Of a DNA stretch of 64,000 bases, positions 13,190 through 26,093 are shown in pieces. Positions within the stretch are counted from its first letter, which is position 1. Each line of letters opens with the position of its first letter. The translations under genes were made by a program, and so were the position numbers. Where the stretch lies: the NCBI GenBank assembly GCA_963965975.1, contig OZ014417.1, positions 7,002,821-7,066,820 on the forward strand, in the 5' to 3' direction. Under the pieces are notes generated by a model. It ran no database searches and was not told the origin of the DNA. It saw only the letters and a list, made by a program, of their open reading frames with translations. This DNA comes from Xestospongia bergquistia (Eukaryota; Porifera; Demospongiae; Haplosclerida; Petrosiidae).

Positions 13190-14129
13190 TAGTGACAATA
13201 AATAATAAGTATGAACAGATAGTTACATATACTTTAGTAATCCACATTATCACTCATTTATTAATAATGTTTTATTTTATATAGAAATCCACAGAAAGTA
13301 AACAATCCTACATACAACTGACATAACTTCAAAACCATATTCTGGATAATTTATGTATACAATCATCTCACAAGATACCATTGTAATATCATCAACTAGT
13401 CCAGTTGTACATTTGTTAATAACCAGAGTCATAATTCAAGTGATTAGTTAATCTCCTTATAAAGTCCAACATATAATTAATGTTTATATTAGAACTAATT
13501 ATAACATGAGGTTGATTCTGTCATTGCAAAATGTTATTGTTTATCATATATCAAGTCCAGCAGTACTTAGATGATGACCTATGAAGTGTCTATTTAATGA
13601 TTTTTCTATTTGCTCGTTTTGTTTCAATTTGATACTTTCAAATGAACTCATTGTATATTGATTATCTAAAGATTAAAATGCATGAGACAGTTATAATTAA
13701 CCTATATCTATCTATCTACCTGTCTATCTGTCAAAAATTGTTGACTTTATTACTGTCATGTGTACACAGTGAAAATTTAGTTATTGAAGCTACATTAAAA
13801 CAACAACTAATATATGAACTTGTTATTACATCATTATATACATTGTAAAAATTCAACAGTTGAATTAGCCAATATATGGTTATATGGGTTGCTATTTTGA
13901 TTACTAATGTGTTATGAAATTAGTGGCTATGTACAGTAGTACATTAGTAATGAAAACAGTATTATGCTTACTTTTCAACAAAAATAAGTTTTTAATTGCA
14001 ACCTGTATAACCGAATAATGGTTAAATCAACCAATAAATTTTTACAGTGTATTTTGTGTTAGTACATATTGAAAGTATCTTAACAAGCATATTGTCTGCA
14101 AATGTAGAAGTTGAGAAAACAAGTTAACT
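13190..14129. other. Spacer upstream of the 14-kb receptor, with tetranucleotide repeat
   Basis: No gene seen. Holds an imperfect TCTA/TCTG tetranucleotide run (about 13703-13733) also present at 30328-30367 at the same place relative to a gene start. The last 90 bases include TACATATTGAAAGTATCTTAACAAG, a block found before all subfamily I genes. Confidence 0.6.
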
Positions 14130-16156
14130 ATGATCTCTCGTCTATTATTATACTTTTTACTACTACTACTACTACAGGGAGGTAAGTAATTTTGTAAGGT
14201 TAATCTCTCAGTTTAACTTAATAGCACATCTAGTACCTGTAGATAGTAGTTGTAAGGAAGGAGAACTTAAACACAACTCCACAAATAGTAATATACTACA
14301 GATCTGTAGTGAAAGTGAGTGGAAGTATATTTGTGCTAAACCTAATCAATGGAGTGAAAATGAAGCTAGAGTAGCTTGTTATCAAATGGGAATGGTATGG
14401 GAAGAAGGTTCAGGTATTGTAGTTGTACTAATTTTCTTAATTAAAATGTTTATTCTCTACTCAGACATAGAATTAATAACTTGGAGTTATTTAGGAATAT
14501 TTTATTCAAAAAACCTTTCTTGTTCTGGATTAGAAGAAAAACTCATAAACTGTTCAATTGATGATTACGAAAATATCTGTTACTACTATGAAAATGGTTA
14601 TTACTATTATTATGCAACAGCTAAATGCATTGATGGTATACTATATCGCCAAACAATCTTGTGCATATATATATATATATATATGTATTTATAGGTAATC
14701 AGTCCTGTATATCTGGAAGTCTTTCATTAGTAGACAAAATTTTGAAAATCTGTGTATTTGGTCAATGGCACACACTCTGTGGTAATACTTGGACATTAGA
14801 TCAGGCAAAAGTAGCTTGTAGACAACTGGGAAGAAATTCAATTGGTATGATTATCAACATTTGAAACTAGTAATTGCTTTAAAAATAATGTTGTATAGGA
14901 GCTACAAGCACATTTGTATCTAGTGAAGAGTTCGTTTATTTTATTTGCAATAGTACTGAGAATGACTTTAGAAAATGCACAATATATAGTAACTCAAAAT
15001 GTGATATGAAGTCAAGTTTACTGAAACCAAGACTTACCTGTGGAGGTTTACTTTGACTATTTTAAACTTATGAAATGTATAATTCCCTTTTTTAGTTAGC
15101 CCTCCTAAGAATCTATTGACTCATTCACTGAACTTCTCAGTACAAATACAATGGAATTATAATATGACAAATGATGCTGTACGTTTTAATGCTTACTGTA
15201 CTACTATAAAACAACAACAAAGGATAAGATATTCTAAGACAATATTATATAATGATAACAATGCTGTTAATACATCTATTACTGGTCTATTACCTAATAC
15301 TACATACACATGTTGTGTATTAGCAGTAACATCATATGGAGAGAGTGAACCACTATGTCAAAATATCACTACTACTAATGTAACAAGTAAGTTTGCTGTA
15401 TATAAGTATGCGATATACATAGCACAGAATAAAATGACATGATTACTTAATGTAATAATCTTGTTCCCTAAAAGCAGTATATGTTACTAACATAATATAT
15501 ACATATATACATATATATAGTGTTATTATGACAATTTTCACTTACTGCTAAAATAACTCAGTTTACTAATCTAACAAATAAGTATACATTAAATTAGTAA
15601 GTATGCACAGTTCCTTTCTCCCAAATGATTATTTATTTTGAGTGATTTTGTTTTGTGTACAAATAACCTAGTCTCATATCATTGATATCATAGTATCCAG
15701 TGTCACCATCACAACTGGCACTCCTGTTAGCACATTTCAGTCCTGTGTTCCATGTACGTTTAATTTATCATGTATACAAACACCTCCTCCTATTGTAGGT
15801 AGTAGTACATCTACTAGTGGTGTTTTATGGCCATGGGTTGGTGGTATACTGGTGGGTGTGGTGAGTGGTGTTCCTGTGATGATCATAGTGTGTGTGATGA
15901 TGACAGTGGTTAGCAAGAAGAAATCAATAATTGATAGGAAAAGAAACAAAGAAAGGTTTTGTATGACCATTATTATTGAATGTTTGTCAGTTATATTTCT
16001 AGATCACATGATGATGGGCAACAACTAAACGTTAGAGGTCTTGATAATCCATCATATGAGCAAGCCATCATACAAAATACACAATCCAATGGTAACACTC
16101 AAGATTTCAATATTTCAGTTTCTGATAATCCAGCTTATGGTCCAATGTATAATTAA
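14130..16156 (+). CDS. SRCR-SRCR-FN3-TM receptor, subfamily I, with chimeric tail
   Basis: Predicted exons: 14130-14181 signal peptide (MISRLLLYFLLLLLLQG); 14234-14413 and 14471-14635 SRCR1; 14695-14844 and 14899-15045 SRCR2; 15096-15386 FN3; 15694-15955 linker/TM (GGILVGVVSG core, then KKKSIIDRKR); 16013-16156 tail. All join in frame with GT-AG introns. It is likely a single-pass surface receptor. SRCR2 has FGQWHTLCGNTWTL and AKVACRQLG, with a five-residue in-frame gap after SSEE. The tail starts as type A (RSHDDGQQLN, NPSYEQA) but after NGNTQD switches to the type B end (FNISVSDNPAYGPMYN), losing QYLIPV, YSLA and YNxL. Exons 2-6 are almost identical to the 18-kb gene. The intron 14414-14470 is 57 bases and stop-free. 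Confidence 0.88.
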
Positions 16157-16521
16157 AATGTCTTACTTTTATGATAGATTTAACAATTTTAATTCTTATT
16201 TGTTATGCTAAATTCATTTGTTGATAGCATGCTAACATATTTATTCCTGACTTTGTGCAAAACTTTTAATATTATTTTTTAAATCTAGTTGTTAGGTCAT
16301 TGTTTACATTTATTGCATGCTCAGCTTCCATAAAAATAAAGGTAACTTTAAAGGTAAGGTGATGTTAGGGGGAAAGTATTCATACATGATCTGTGGGATA
16401 GCTGCAAGAAATTCTGTTGGCTACAACTATTCATGTATAGAAGGATGGTTGGATGCATAACTTTATAGTTTATAGATGAAAAACAGAGATGTTGATGATG
16501 TGAATGAACTATTCTTTTATG
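16157..16521. other. Type B 3' flank
   Basis: No gene. Matches 33715-34080 and 37468-37836 (AAAATAAAGGTAACTTTAAAGGTAAGG, GGATGGTTGGATGCATAACTTTATAG). It confirms that the 3' end of the 14-kb gene came from a type B unit. Confidence 0.75.
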
Positions 16522-17480
16522 ATGATAAGTTTTACTCTACTGTTGTTTCTTGTATTTCTGGTAAATTAAATTAAGTAATATTTTATTAAAAATGTTGTAT
16601 TAGGTTACAAATACCTCTTAATGGATATGTTCTACCAAATTTGTGCATTTAGTCAATAGCAAACACTTTGTGATAATGCTTGGACTCAGAGAAGGGAGGG
16701 AGCTTGTAGACAACTAGGAAGTAATCCAGTTGATAAAAGCACACATCATTTTAATTTATTTGATGATTCATTTCCTGTGGTTAATATTTTTCATTTTACT
16801 AGAGAAAAGAGCTCTTTTAAAGATTACCCAGCTGGAAGGCCTTTTATTAATGATATAATATCGTCTCAATTTCAAATAACAGTAATAAATTGTGAAGTTA
16901 AGTGTACTAGTATTAATACTAAATTTATATAATCATTTTTTATAGCTGTGACGACTTTGGTGTTTACCATTATATAGTAACCTAGGATATCTGGTCATTA
17001 TTAATTAGTGAAAACACTAGAACCTCTTTACAACTAAAGTGGAAATACAATACAACACAATAAAATATGCTTTCAGTTTCAATATATTCATTGCACACTG
17101 TGATAACTGTGAAGAACAACAGAGGTATTATAAATCTGTGTCACATATGATGATAATACTGTTAATACATCTATTACTGGTCTATTACCTAATACTACAT
17201 ACACATGTTGTGTATTAACAGTAACATCATATGGAGAGAGTGAACCAGTATGTCAAAATATCACTACTGTTAATGACAAAAGTGAATTTGATGATATAAT
17301 TAAGTATTGTGTTCCTCTTTGTCAGGCACTGACACTGACTGTACTAGTAACACCTCATCTCTTACTAACATTATATCATGGGTTAATGGTTATTTATGGA
17401 TATAGTAAATTGTACACTCATAATATTAATAATGCTGACCCTCATAGTGATAACGAAAAGAAAGTCATAAATCAGAAATA
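16522..17480 (+). pseudogene. Relic: signal-like exon, SRCR2 half, divergent FN3, hydrophobic end
   Basis: A hydrophobic exon at about 16520-16561 resembles a signal peptide (ISFTLLLFLVFL type). A half SRCR exon follows at about 16607-16738 (LMDMFYQICAF, then a TAG where the other copies have TGG, then ACRQLGSNPVD). A divergent FN3 lies at about 17020-17290, and a last exon after TTTGTCAG at 17325. Two frames are open after that acceptor. One is strongly hydrophobic (VLVTPHLLLTLYHGLMV) and ends with a polar tail. The other, in the expected phase, reads STDTDCTSNTSSLTN and stops early. Parts of this unit recur at 34081-34400 and 37837-38205. It is a relic. Confidence 0.6.
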
Positions 17481-18249
17481 AAATAAACAATAAGTATATA
17501 CAGACAATCATATATACTTTACATTGTTTATTAATAATGCTTTATTTTATATATAAATTGTTTACATATTAATACTTCACATGTGATATGTGTTTTTTCT
17601 TAAATGTTCATCATTGTTACTAAATATTATTAGTTGTCTACAATTAGAGATCAGTTTAACATATTTAGTATCACAAAGTTGTACTCATAACATGACCTTT
17701 TTATTCGACACATTTATATGAACTACATGTTAATCTATTTATGGTCATAACATTTGTTGACTTTGCTTATCTCACCATGTTCACAGTTGATGTTCAATAT
17801 ATTTCATGTTTATATTAGAACTAATCATAACTTGAGGTTGATTCTGTCATTACAAAATGTTATTGTATATCATATAAAACGTGCAGTAGTACTTTGGTGA
17901 TGACCTATGAAGTGTCTATTAAAGTAATAAGTATTGACAATCATGAATACAATAATAGATGATTTTTTATTTGCTTGTTTTGTTTCAATTTTGATCATTC
18001 AAAGATAAAAAAATGAGACAATTATCATTAAGGTAAATTTATCTATCTGTCAACAGTTGTTGACGTTATTATTCTCATGTGTACACAGTGAAAATTTGCT
18101 TATTGATGCTATGTTAAAACAACTGATATATGAACTCATTATTACATCATTATATATTTTGCATTAGTACGTATTGAAAGTGCCTTAACAAGTTTATTGT
18201 TTAAGTGTTAACATTTAAAGGCAGTAGTTAAAGAAAAAGTAACTTCATT
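17481..18249. promoter_or_regulatory. Spacer and conserved 5' block of subfamily I
   Basis: No gene. The last 85 bases (18166-18249) carry GTATTGAAAGTGCCTTAACAAG and GGCAGTAGTTAAAGAAAAAG, closely matched before the genes at 23852, 30556 and 34476. By position this is the promoter or 5' UTR. Function is inferred from conservation only. Confidence 0.4.
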
Positions 18250-20415
18250 ATGATTTCTTGTCTATTAATATACTTTTTGCTATTACTACTACTACAGGGA
18301 GGTAAGTAATTTGTAAGCTTAATCTCTCAGTTTAATTTAATAACACATCTAGTACTTGTAGATAGTAGTTGTAAGGAAGGAGAACTTAAACACAACTCCA
18401 CAAATAGTAATATAATACAGATCTGTAGTGAAAGTGAGTGGAAGTATATTTGTGCTAAACCTAATCAATGGAGTGAAAATGAAGCTAGAGTAGCTTGTTA
18501 TCAAATGGGAATGGTATGGGAAGAAGGTTCAGGTATTGTAGTTGTACTAATTTTCTTAATTAAAATGTTTATTCTCTACTCAGACATAGAATTAATAACT
18601 TGGAGTTATTTAGGAATATTTTATTCAAAAAACCTTTCTTGTTCTGGATTAGAAGAAAAACTCATAAACTGTTCAATTGATGATTACGAAAATATCTGTT
18701 ACTACTATGAAAATGGTTATTACTATTATTATGCAACAGCTAAATGCATTGATGGTATACTATATCGCCAAACAATCTTGTGCATATATATATATATATA
18801 TATGTATTTATAGGTAATCAGTCCTGTATATCTGGAAGTCTTTCATTAGTAGACAAAATTTTGAAAATCTGTGTATTTGGTCAATGGCACACACTCTGTG
18901 GTAATACTTGGACATTAGATCAGGCAAAAGTAGCTTGTAGACAACTGGGAAGAAATTCAATTGGTATGATTATCAACATTTGAAACTAGTAATTGCTTTA
19001 AAAATAATGTTGTATAGGAGCTACAAGCACATTTGTATCTAGTGAAGAGTTCGTTTATTTTATTTGCAATAGTACTGAGAATGACTTTAGAAAATGCACA
19101 ATATATAGTAACTCAAAATGTGATATGAAGTCAAGTTTACTGAAACCAAGACTTACCTGTGGAGGTATACTTTGACTATTTTAAACTTATGAAATGTATA
19201 ATTCCCTTTTTTAGTTAGCCCTCCTAAGAATCTATTGACTCATTCACTGAACTTCTCAGTACAAATACAATGGAATTATAATATGACAAATGATGCTGTA
19301 CGTTTTAATGTTTACTGTACTACTATAAAACAACAACAAAGGATAAGATATTCTAAGACATTATTATATAATGATAACAATGCTGTTAATATATCTATTA
19401 CTGGTCTATTACCTAATACTACATACACATGTTGTGTATTAGCAGTAACATCATATGGAGAGAGTGAACCACTATGTCAAAATATCACTACTACTAATGT
19501 AACAAGTAAGTTTGCTGTATATAAGTATGCGATATACATAGCACAGAACAAAATGACATGATTACTTAATGTAATAATCTTGTTCCCTAAAAGCAGTATA
19601 TGTTACTAACATAATATATACATATATACATATATATAGTGTTATTATGACAATTTTCACTTACTGCTAAAATAACTCAGTTTACTAATCTAACAAATAA
19701 GTATACATTAAATTAGTAAGTATGCACAGTTCCTTTCTCCCAAATGATTATTTATTTTGAGTGATTTTGTTTTGTGTACAAATAACTTAGTCTTATATCA
19801 TTGATATCATAGTATCCAGTGTCACCATCACAACTGGCACTCCTGCTAGCACATTTCAGTCCTGTGTTCCATGTACGTTTAATTTATCATGTATACAAAC
19901 ACCTCCTCCTATTGTAGGTAGTAGTACATCTACTAGTGGTGTTTTATGGCCATGGGTTGGTGGTACACTGGTGGGTGCAGTGAGTGGTGTTCCTGTGATG
20001 ATCATAGTGTGGGTGATAGTGACAGTGGTTAGCAAAAAGAAGTCAATAATTGATAGGAAAAGAAACAAAGAAAGGTTTGTATGACCATTATTATTGAATG
20101 TTTGTCAGTTATATTTCTAGATCACATGATGATGGGCAACAACTAAACATGGGACACCTTGATAATCCATCATATGACCAAGTCATCATACAAAATACAC
20201 AATCCAATGGTAACACTCAAGACGCAGAACTTCCTGAGGCTCAGTACTTAATTCCTGTAAATATAATGTCAAAAACAGTCACTAGTAATTCACAACTCAA
20301 TGATACCAGTGGTGATGTTCCTTATTTTATTTATCAAGATGATATTCAAACGGAAGGAATGTACTCATTAGCTAATAATGAACAAGTTAGAGAAAGTCTG
20401 TATAAAAGGAATTGA
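18250..20415 (+). CDS. SRCR-SRCR-FN3-TM receptor, subfamily I
   Basis: Exons: 18250-18301 signal peptide (MISCLLIYFLLLLLLQG); 18353-18532 and 18590-18754 SRCR1; 18814-18963 and 19018-19164 SRCR2; 19215-19505 FN3; 19813-20074 linker/TM; 20121-20415 tail. All are in frame. The ectodomain is nearly identical to the 14-kb gene at DNA level, introns included, but this copy keeps the full type A tail: NPSYDQV, AQYLIPV, YQDDIQ, MYSLA. The C-terminus is ESLYKRN, where relatives have ESLYNHLQRN, so the last YxxL motif has been lost by an in-frame deletion. The TM has GGTLVGAVSGVPVM followed by a KKK stop-transfer. The 57-base intron 18533-18589 is stop-free. Probably a surface receptor with phosphotyrosine docking sites. 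Confidence 0.9.
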
Positions 20416-21344
20416 GAAATAATACAAGAAATGAAATAAAATTGATGTATTACTGATAAATAAATTGTTGATTTTACTTGTATAGTCGTGCTATTCTTTC
20501 AATCAATGACATGTATAACTAACTTTAGTATATTTATACATAACACTGACACATAGCATCTTTTTAACTTGAATTATTAACTTGAGTTTGATTCTGTAAT
20601 ACTGATTAGCTGATTGACAGTATTGTATTGTTGTTATTGTGTTTACTAAGAACTGATTATAATTTTATCAAAGAAATACCTTTTATGTTTGAGCATTACT
20701 CTGTAAATGTTCATCAGTTGTTTTAACAAAGCAAATTGTAGTTTACATCAGTGGATTACTATAGAATCTAGACTTTATTTGAGTTACTCACAGTATAATT
20801 TGTTGGTATGTTATATTACAAAGCAACAAATTACACAGCAAGTAATTCACATGAATTTTGAATTCCATTGAATTGCACCGATGTAATTTTCAAATTATTT
20901 AGTTAAAGTAGCATATTATATTTTGCAATAACATATGATATTTGATTTAAAAAGAAAAATGAATTAGTATAAATTTGTCTGCAATTATTATAATTATCAT
21001 TGTTGTATTAACATAATGGCACTTGGTAATGTGCAAAGTATAACTCAGATTACATTTCCTGATATGGACAAACAAATGTTTTGATTTCTATAAATTTCTA
21101 TTTATGGTCACACAAGTCATAATTATAACAGTAATTGTTGACTTAAGTATACACAATGGGTGTTCAATAATTGATGTTTACTTTCAAACTGACTAATATA
21201 GACATTATATATCATTATTATTATGTAATGTTTATACAATTTTATTTATATGAATTTAAATCTGTCATTGCTTTAGAGAATTTGCTGGTGACGTGTAAAA
21301 GTAACAGTTTTAGACAAACAGCTCATAATGATCTCCACTATTAG
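20416..21344. repeat. Receptor-unit spacer
   Basis: No gene. Copy of the spacer at 3212-4122, ending in ATAATGATCTCC, the remains of a signal-peptide start codon. The rest of the signal exon and its intron are deleted, joining directly to the SRCR1 acceptor at 21341-21344. Confidence 0.7.
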
Positions 21345-22306
21345 CACTTGCAAATGGAAATAGCCACATTTGTAATTCTAATGAAGTGGGAGCCCTCAAA
21401 TATGACCACTCAAACAGTCATATTCTACAAATCTGTACAGGAATTCAATGGCAATACATATGTGCTACGTCTAACTCTACCTTTTGGAGTGAAAATGAAG
21501 CTAGAATGGCTTGTTATCAAATAGGAATGTCATGGGAAGAAGGGTCAGATAATACTAATTGAAATTATTAACTTACTTTGAGTTTCTTCTTTGATTTAGA
21601 ATTGAGAACTAATGCCTCTAATTCATTGAACAATTATAATAAAACCTTTGCCTGTTCAGGTGTAGAAGAAAGACTTATAGATTGTTTAGCTAATGAATAT
21701 TATGATTGTTACTTTGGTTTGTACTATTATGCAACAGTTCACTGTATTCCAAGTATATTCTATTATAAATAATTGTTATTATTATTCATTAAAAGTTACT
21801 CCATCTTGTAAATCTGGGAATTTCACAGTAGAAGACAAAACTTGTAGAATCTGTCTTTTTGGTCAATGGTACATACTCAGTGATAATAATCTCAGATATT
21901 GTCCAGTAAAACAGTACTCATGCTATGATAAATATTTATTAAAAGCAGGACTAATTTGTAAAGGTATTACTCAGCTCAATAATACAATACAGTTAGTTTA
22001 CTTCTATAGATAACACTCCTAAAAATCTACTGGTTCATTTACTAAACTCATCATCATCAGTACAAATACAATGTAATTATAATATGACAAATAACACAGT
22101 ACATTTTAATGTTTACTGTACTACTATAAAACAACAACAAAGCATAAGATATTCTAAGACAGTATTATATAATGATAACAATACTATTAATACACTATTA
22201 CTGGTCTATTACCTAATACTACATACACATGCTGTGTGTTAACAAGTAACATCATATGGAGGGAGTGAACCAGTATGTAAGAATATAACTATTACTACTG
22301 CAACAA
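21345..22306 (+). pseudogene. Subfamily II SRCR-FN3 receptor, broken
   Basis: Exons: SRCR1 21345-21548 and 21600-21752; shortened SRCR2 21796-21963; FN3 22010-22306. Damage: the signal exon is deleted except ATGATCTCC; the SRCR1 donor is lost (TCAGATAATA for TCAGGTAGTT); a cysteine in the short SRCR2 is replaced (ILSDNN for TLCGNN); and a one-base loss in FN3 (AATACACTATT for AATACATCTATT) shifts the frame. The FN3 tryptophan is also cysteine (QIQCNYN). No TM or tail exon follows; the unit runs into a spacer fragment at about 22370. It is very probably dead. Confidence 0.85.
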
Positions 22307-22447
22307 GTGAGTGTATTTTATATTGTTTATACTAGAATGAGCTATTGATATATTTATTATTTTAATGTAATGTAATATAATTGATGTTTATATTAGAACT
22401 AACAATAACTTGAGGTTGATTCTGTCATGTATAGTTTACTTATTTAG

Positions 22448-22860
22448 TGAACCCTCCTAAGAATCTATTGACTCATTTCCTGAACTTCTCAGTGTATATA
22501 CAATGGAATTATAATATGACAAATGATACACTAAATTTTAATGTTTACTGTACTACTATAAAACAACAACAAAGCACAAGATATTCTAAAACAGTATTAT
22601 ATAATGATAACAATACTGTTAATACATCTATTACTGGTCTATTACCTAATACTACATACACATGTTGTGTATTAGCAGTAACATCATATGGAGAGAGTGA
22701 AGAAATGACAGAATATCACTACCAGTAATTATGAAAGTAAATTTTATGATATAATTAAGTACTGTGTTCCTCTTTGTCAGGTACTGTTACTCATTGTGGT
22801 AACACCTCATCTTTTACTAATGATATACTATGAATTTGTTGTTTATTTGTGGATATGGTA
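22448..22860 (+). pseudogene. Orphan FN3 with hydrophobic last exon
   Basis: A complete FN3 exon from 22448 (VNPPKNLLTHFLNFS) runs open to a stop at 22728 after GESEEMTEYHYQ. It is preceded by a spacer fragment (GATGTTTATATTAGAACTAA) rather than SRCR exons. After TTTGTCAG (22780) a hydrophobic frame reads VLLLIVVTPHLLLMIYY. The same ending occurs at 17325, 29356 and 39089. Probably a recombination remnant. Confidence 0.6.
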
Positions 22861-23851
22861 AACTGTATAGTGCTAACATTCATAATAATAATGAGATGAA
22901 AAGTCATAGGTCAGAATAAGATAAATAACATGTATTATATATGACAGAAAGTCATATGTACTTCACATTATCAGTCAATAAATATTATACTAAATACAGT
23001 ATTTGTTGTTTTGTTTTGTCTCAAAGTTTACATATTAATACTTCACATGTGATATGTGTTGTATATTAAATTTAGATCATTGTTGCTAAATTAATAGTTT
23101 GTCTAAAATTATAGAACATTTCAACATATTCGTTATTGCAAAGTTGTGCTCAATAACATGACCTTTTTATTAGACACATTTACATAAACTATATGTCAAT
23201 CTACATATTATAGTCATTGACTTTGTTTATCTTACCATGTATACAGTTGATGTTTAATATAATTGATGTTTATATTAGAACTAATTATAATGTGAGGTTG
23301 ATTCTGTCATTACAAGATGTTATTATTTGTCATATAACAAGTTCATCAGCACTTTGATGTTGACCTATGAAGTGTCCATTAAAGTAATAAGTATTGACAA
23401 TACATAGATGAGTTTTCTATTTTCTTGTTTTGCTTCAATTCTAATACTTTCACATAAACTCATTTGAGTATTGATCATCTTAAAATAAAAAAAATGAGAC
23501 AATTATCACAAAGTTATATAGATAATATCTATCATAATATTAATCAACTGGTTAATGTATTTATATAACTCTAATCAATGACACATACATGACAAATTAA
23601 AGTGCTTAGATTGTTCATTGTGTACATTAATTTTATAACTGTATTGTTTGCATAGCTCAGTTTATGGTCATAAGTAAACTAACATTTACTGACTTTATTA
23701 ATCTCATGTGTATGCAGTGAGAATTTACTTTACAGCTGATATATGAAGTCATTATTACATCATTATATTTTTTGTTAATACATATTGAAAGTGACTTAAC
23801 TAGTTTGTTGTTTAAGTTTAGAGGCAGCAGTTAAAGAAAAGCAAGTTCATT
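22861..23851. other. Spacer before the 24-kb receptor
   Basis: No gene seen. Similar to 17481-18249 and 29521-30555 and ends with the subfamily I 5' block (ACATATTGAAAGTGACTTAAC, GGCAGCAGTTAAAG). Confidence 0.6.
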
Positions 23852-26093
23852 ATGATCTCTTATCTATTATTGTACTTTTTACTAATACTACTACTACTAC
23901 AAGGAGGTACGTAATTTGTAAGGTGAATCCCTCAGTTGTATATATTAACACATCTAGTACTTGTAGATGGTTGTAATGAAGGAGCCCTTCAACATAGCTC
24001 CATGAATGCTGATATACTACAGATTTGTAGTGGAGGTCAGTGGAAATATATTTGTGCTAAACCAGGCTCTAATCTATGGGGTGAAAATGAAGCTAGAGTT
24101 GCTTGTTATCAAATGGGAATGGTATGGCAAGAAGGATCAGGTATTGTAGATGTACTAATTTCCTTAATTAAAAGGTTTATCCTCTACTCTGATATAGGAT
24201 TAAAAACTGCTTGGACCAATTCAAACAAATTTCTTCACAAAAATTTTTCTTGTTCTGGATTAGAGGAAAAACTCATAAATTGTTCATCTGATGACCAGAC
24301 TTTTTGTTATTGCTACTACTGGATAAATAATCATAAAAGATATGCATATGCAACAGCAAAATGCAAGGAAGGTATACTATATAAATAATTGTTTTTTTCA
24401 AATATATATATTTATAGCTAATCAGTTCTGTACATCTGGAAGTCTGTCATTAATAGATAAAATTTTGAAAATCTGTGTATTTGGTCAATGGCACACACTC
24501 TGTGCTAATACTTGGACATTAGGTCAGGCAAAAGTAGCTTGTAGACAACTGCAACTGGGAGGAAATCCAATTGGTATGATTATCAGCATTTGAGACCAGT
24601 GATTGTTTTTAAAATAATTTTATATATAGGAGTTAAAAACACACTTGTATCTAATGAGGAGTCCATTCCAGTAATGAATGCTTACTTTAGCTGTAATGGT
24701 ACTGAGAATGACTTTAGAAAATGTACAACACATAGGATCTCAAGATGTAATATGACGTCAAATTTACTAAAACCAGGACTTACCTGTGGAGGTAATCTTT
24801 GTCTATCTTAAACTTTAAGAAATATGACATATATAGTTTACTTCTATAGTGAACCCTCCTAAGAATCTATTGACTGATTCACTGAATTTCTCAGTGTATA
24901 TAGAATGGAATTATAATATGACAAATGACACAGTATATTTTAATGTTTACTGTACTACTATAAAACAACAACAAAGCACAAGATATTCTAAGACAGTATT
25001 ATATAATAATAACAATACTGTTAATACATTTATTACTGGTCTATTACCTAATACTACATACACATGTTGTGTATTAGCAGTAACAACATATGGAGAGAGT
25101 GAACCAGTATGTCAAAATATCACTACTACTAATGTAATGAGTAAGTAATTATACTATATATTTGATACACACATACAAAAGAACAAAATGACAATTATTT
25201 AATGTAATAATCTTGTTCCTTAAAGGTAGCATGTCATTGATATAATACATACACATATATATAATTATGCATCAAGTGTTATTGTGACAACCATCACTAA
25301 CTGTTAACATAACTCAGTTTGCTAATCTAACAAATAAATATACAGTAATGAGTATACACTCTTCCTTTGTCCAAAATGGTTGTTTATTTAATAATGTTTG
25401 AGTGATTTCATTTGTTTACACAGATATGACCCACTCACATGTCACCACTATCATAATATCTAGTGTCACCATGACAACTGGTACTCCTGATACCACATCT
25501 CAGTCCTGTGCTCCATGTATTCTTAATTCAACATGTATACAAACATCTCCTCCTATTGTAAATAGTAATACATCTACTAGTAGTGCTTCATGGGTTGGTG
25601 GTATACTGGTGGGTGTAGTGAGTGGTGTTCTTGTGATGGTCATAGTGTGGGTGATAATAACAGTGGTTAGCAAAAAGAAGTCAATAATTGATAGGAAAAG
25701 AAACAAAGAAAGGTTTTGTATGACCATTATTATTGAATGTTTATCAGTTATATTTTTAGATCACATGATGATGCGCAACAACTAAACGTTGGAGGTCTTG
25801 ATAATCCATCATATGAGCAAACCATAATACAAAGTACACAATCCAATGGTAACACTCAAGGTACAGAACTTCCTGAGGACCAGTATTCAATTCCTGTTAA
25901 TATAAAGTCTAAAACAATCACTAGTAATTCACAAGTCAATGATACCAGTGGTGATGTTCATTTTTTTATTTATCAAGATGATATTCAAATGGAAGGAATA
26001 TATTCATTAGTAATGGTGAACAAGTTGGAGAAAGTCTGTATAATCATCTCCAAAGGAATTGAGAAGAAAACACAAGAATTGGTGTCAAATTAA
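23852..26093 (+). CDS. SRCR-SRCR-FN3-TM receptor, subfamily I, altered C-terminus
   Basis: Exons: 23852-23906 signal peptide; 23958-24140 and 24198-24371 SRCR1; 24418-24573 and 24630-24791 SRCR2 (a six-base insertion gives CRQLQLGGN); 24850-25140 FN3; 25424-25712 linker/TM; 25760-26093 tail. All splice in frame. The tail has NPSYEQT, DQYSIPV and IYSL. A one-base loss in TCATTAGTAATGG (TCATTAGCTAATGG in relatives) shifts the end of the protein, so the final residues are KGIEKKTQELVSN instead of a YNHLQRN-type end. The linker is Ser/Thr-rich with paired cysteines (SCAPC) and probably O-glycosylated. The intron 24141-24197 is 57 bases and stop-free. Likely a working surface receptor without the terminal YxxL. 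Confidence 0.88.

Noticed and set aside
15737-15970. Long - strand open frame opposite the linker/TM exon, repeated at 19856-20068, 25500-25727, 36135-36416 and 60442-60822
   Set aside because: It mirrors the Thr/Val-rich coding strand, has no splice pattern of its own, and is conserved only because the + strand exon is.
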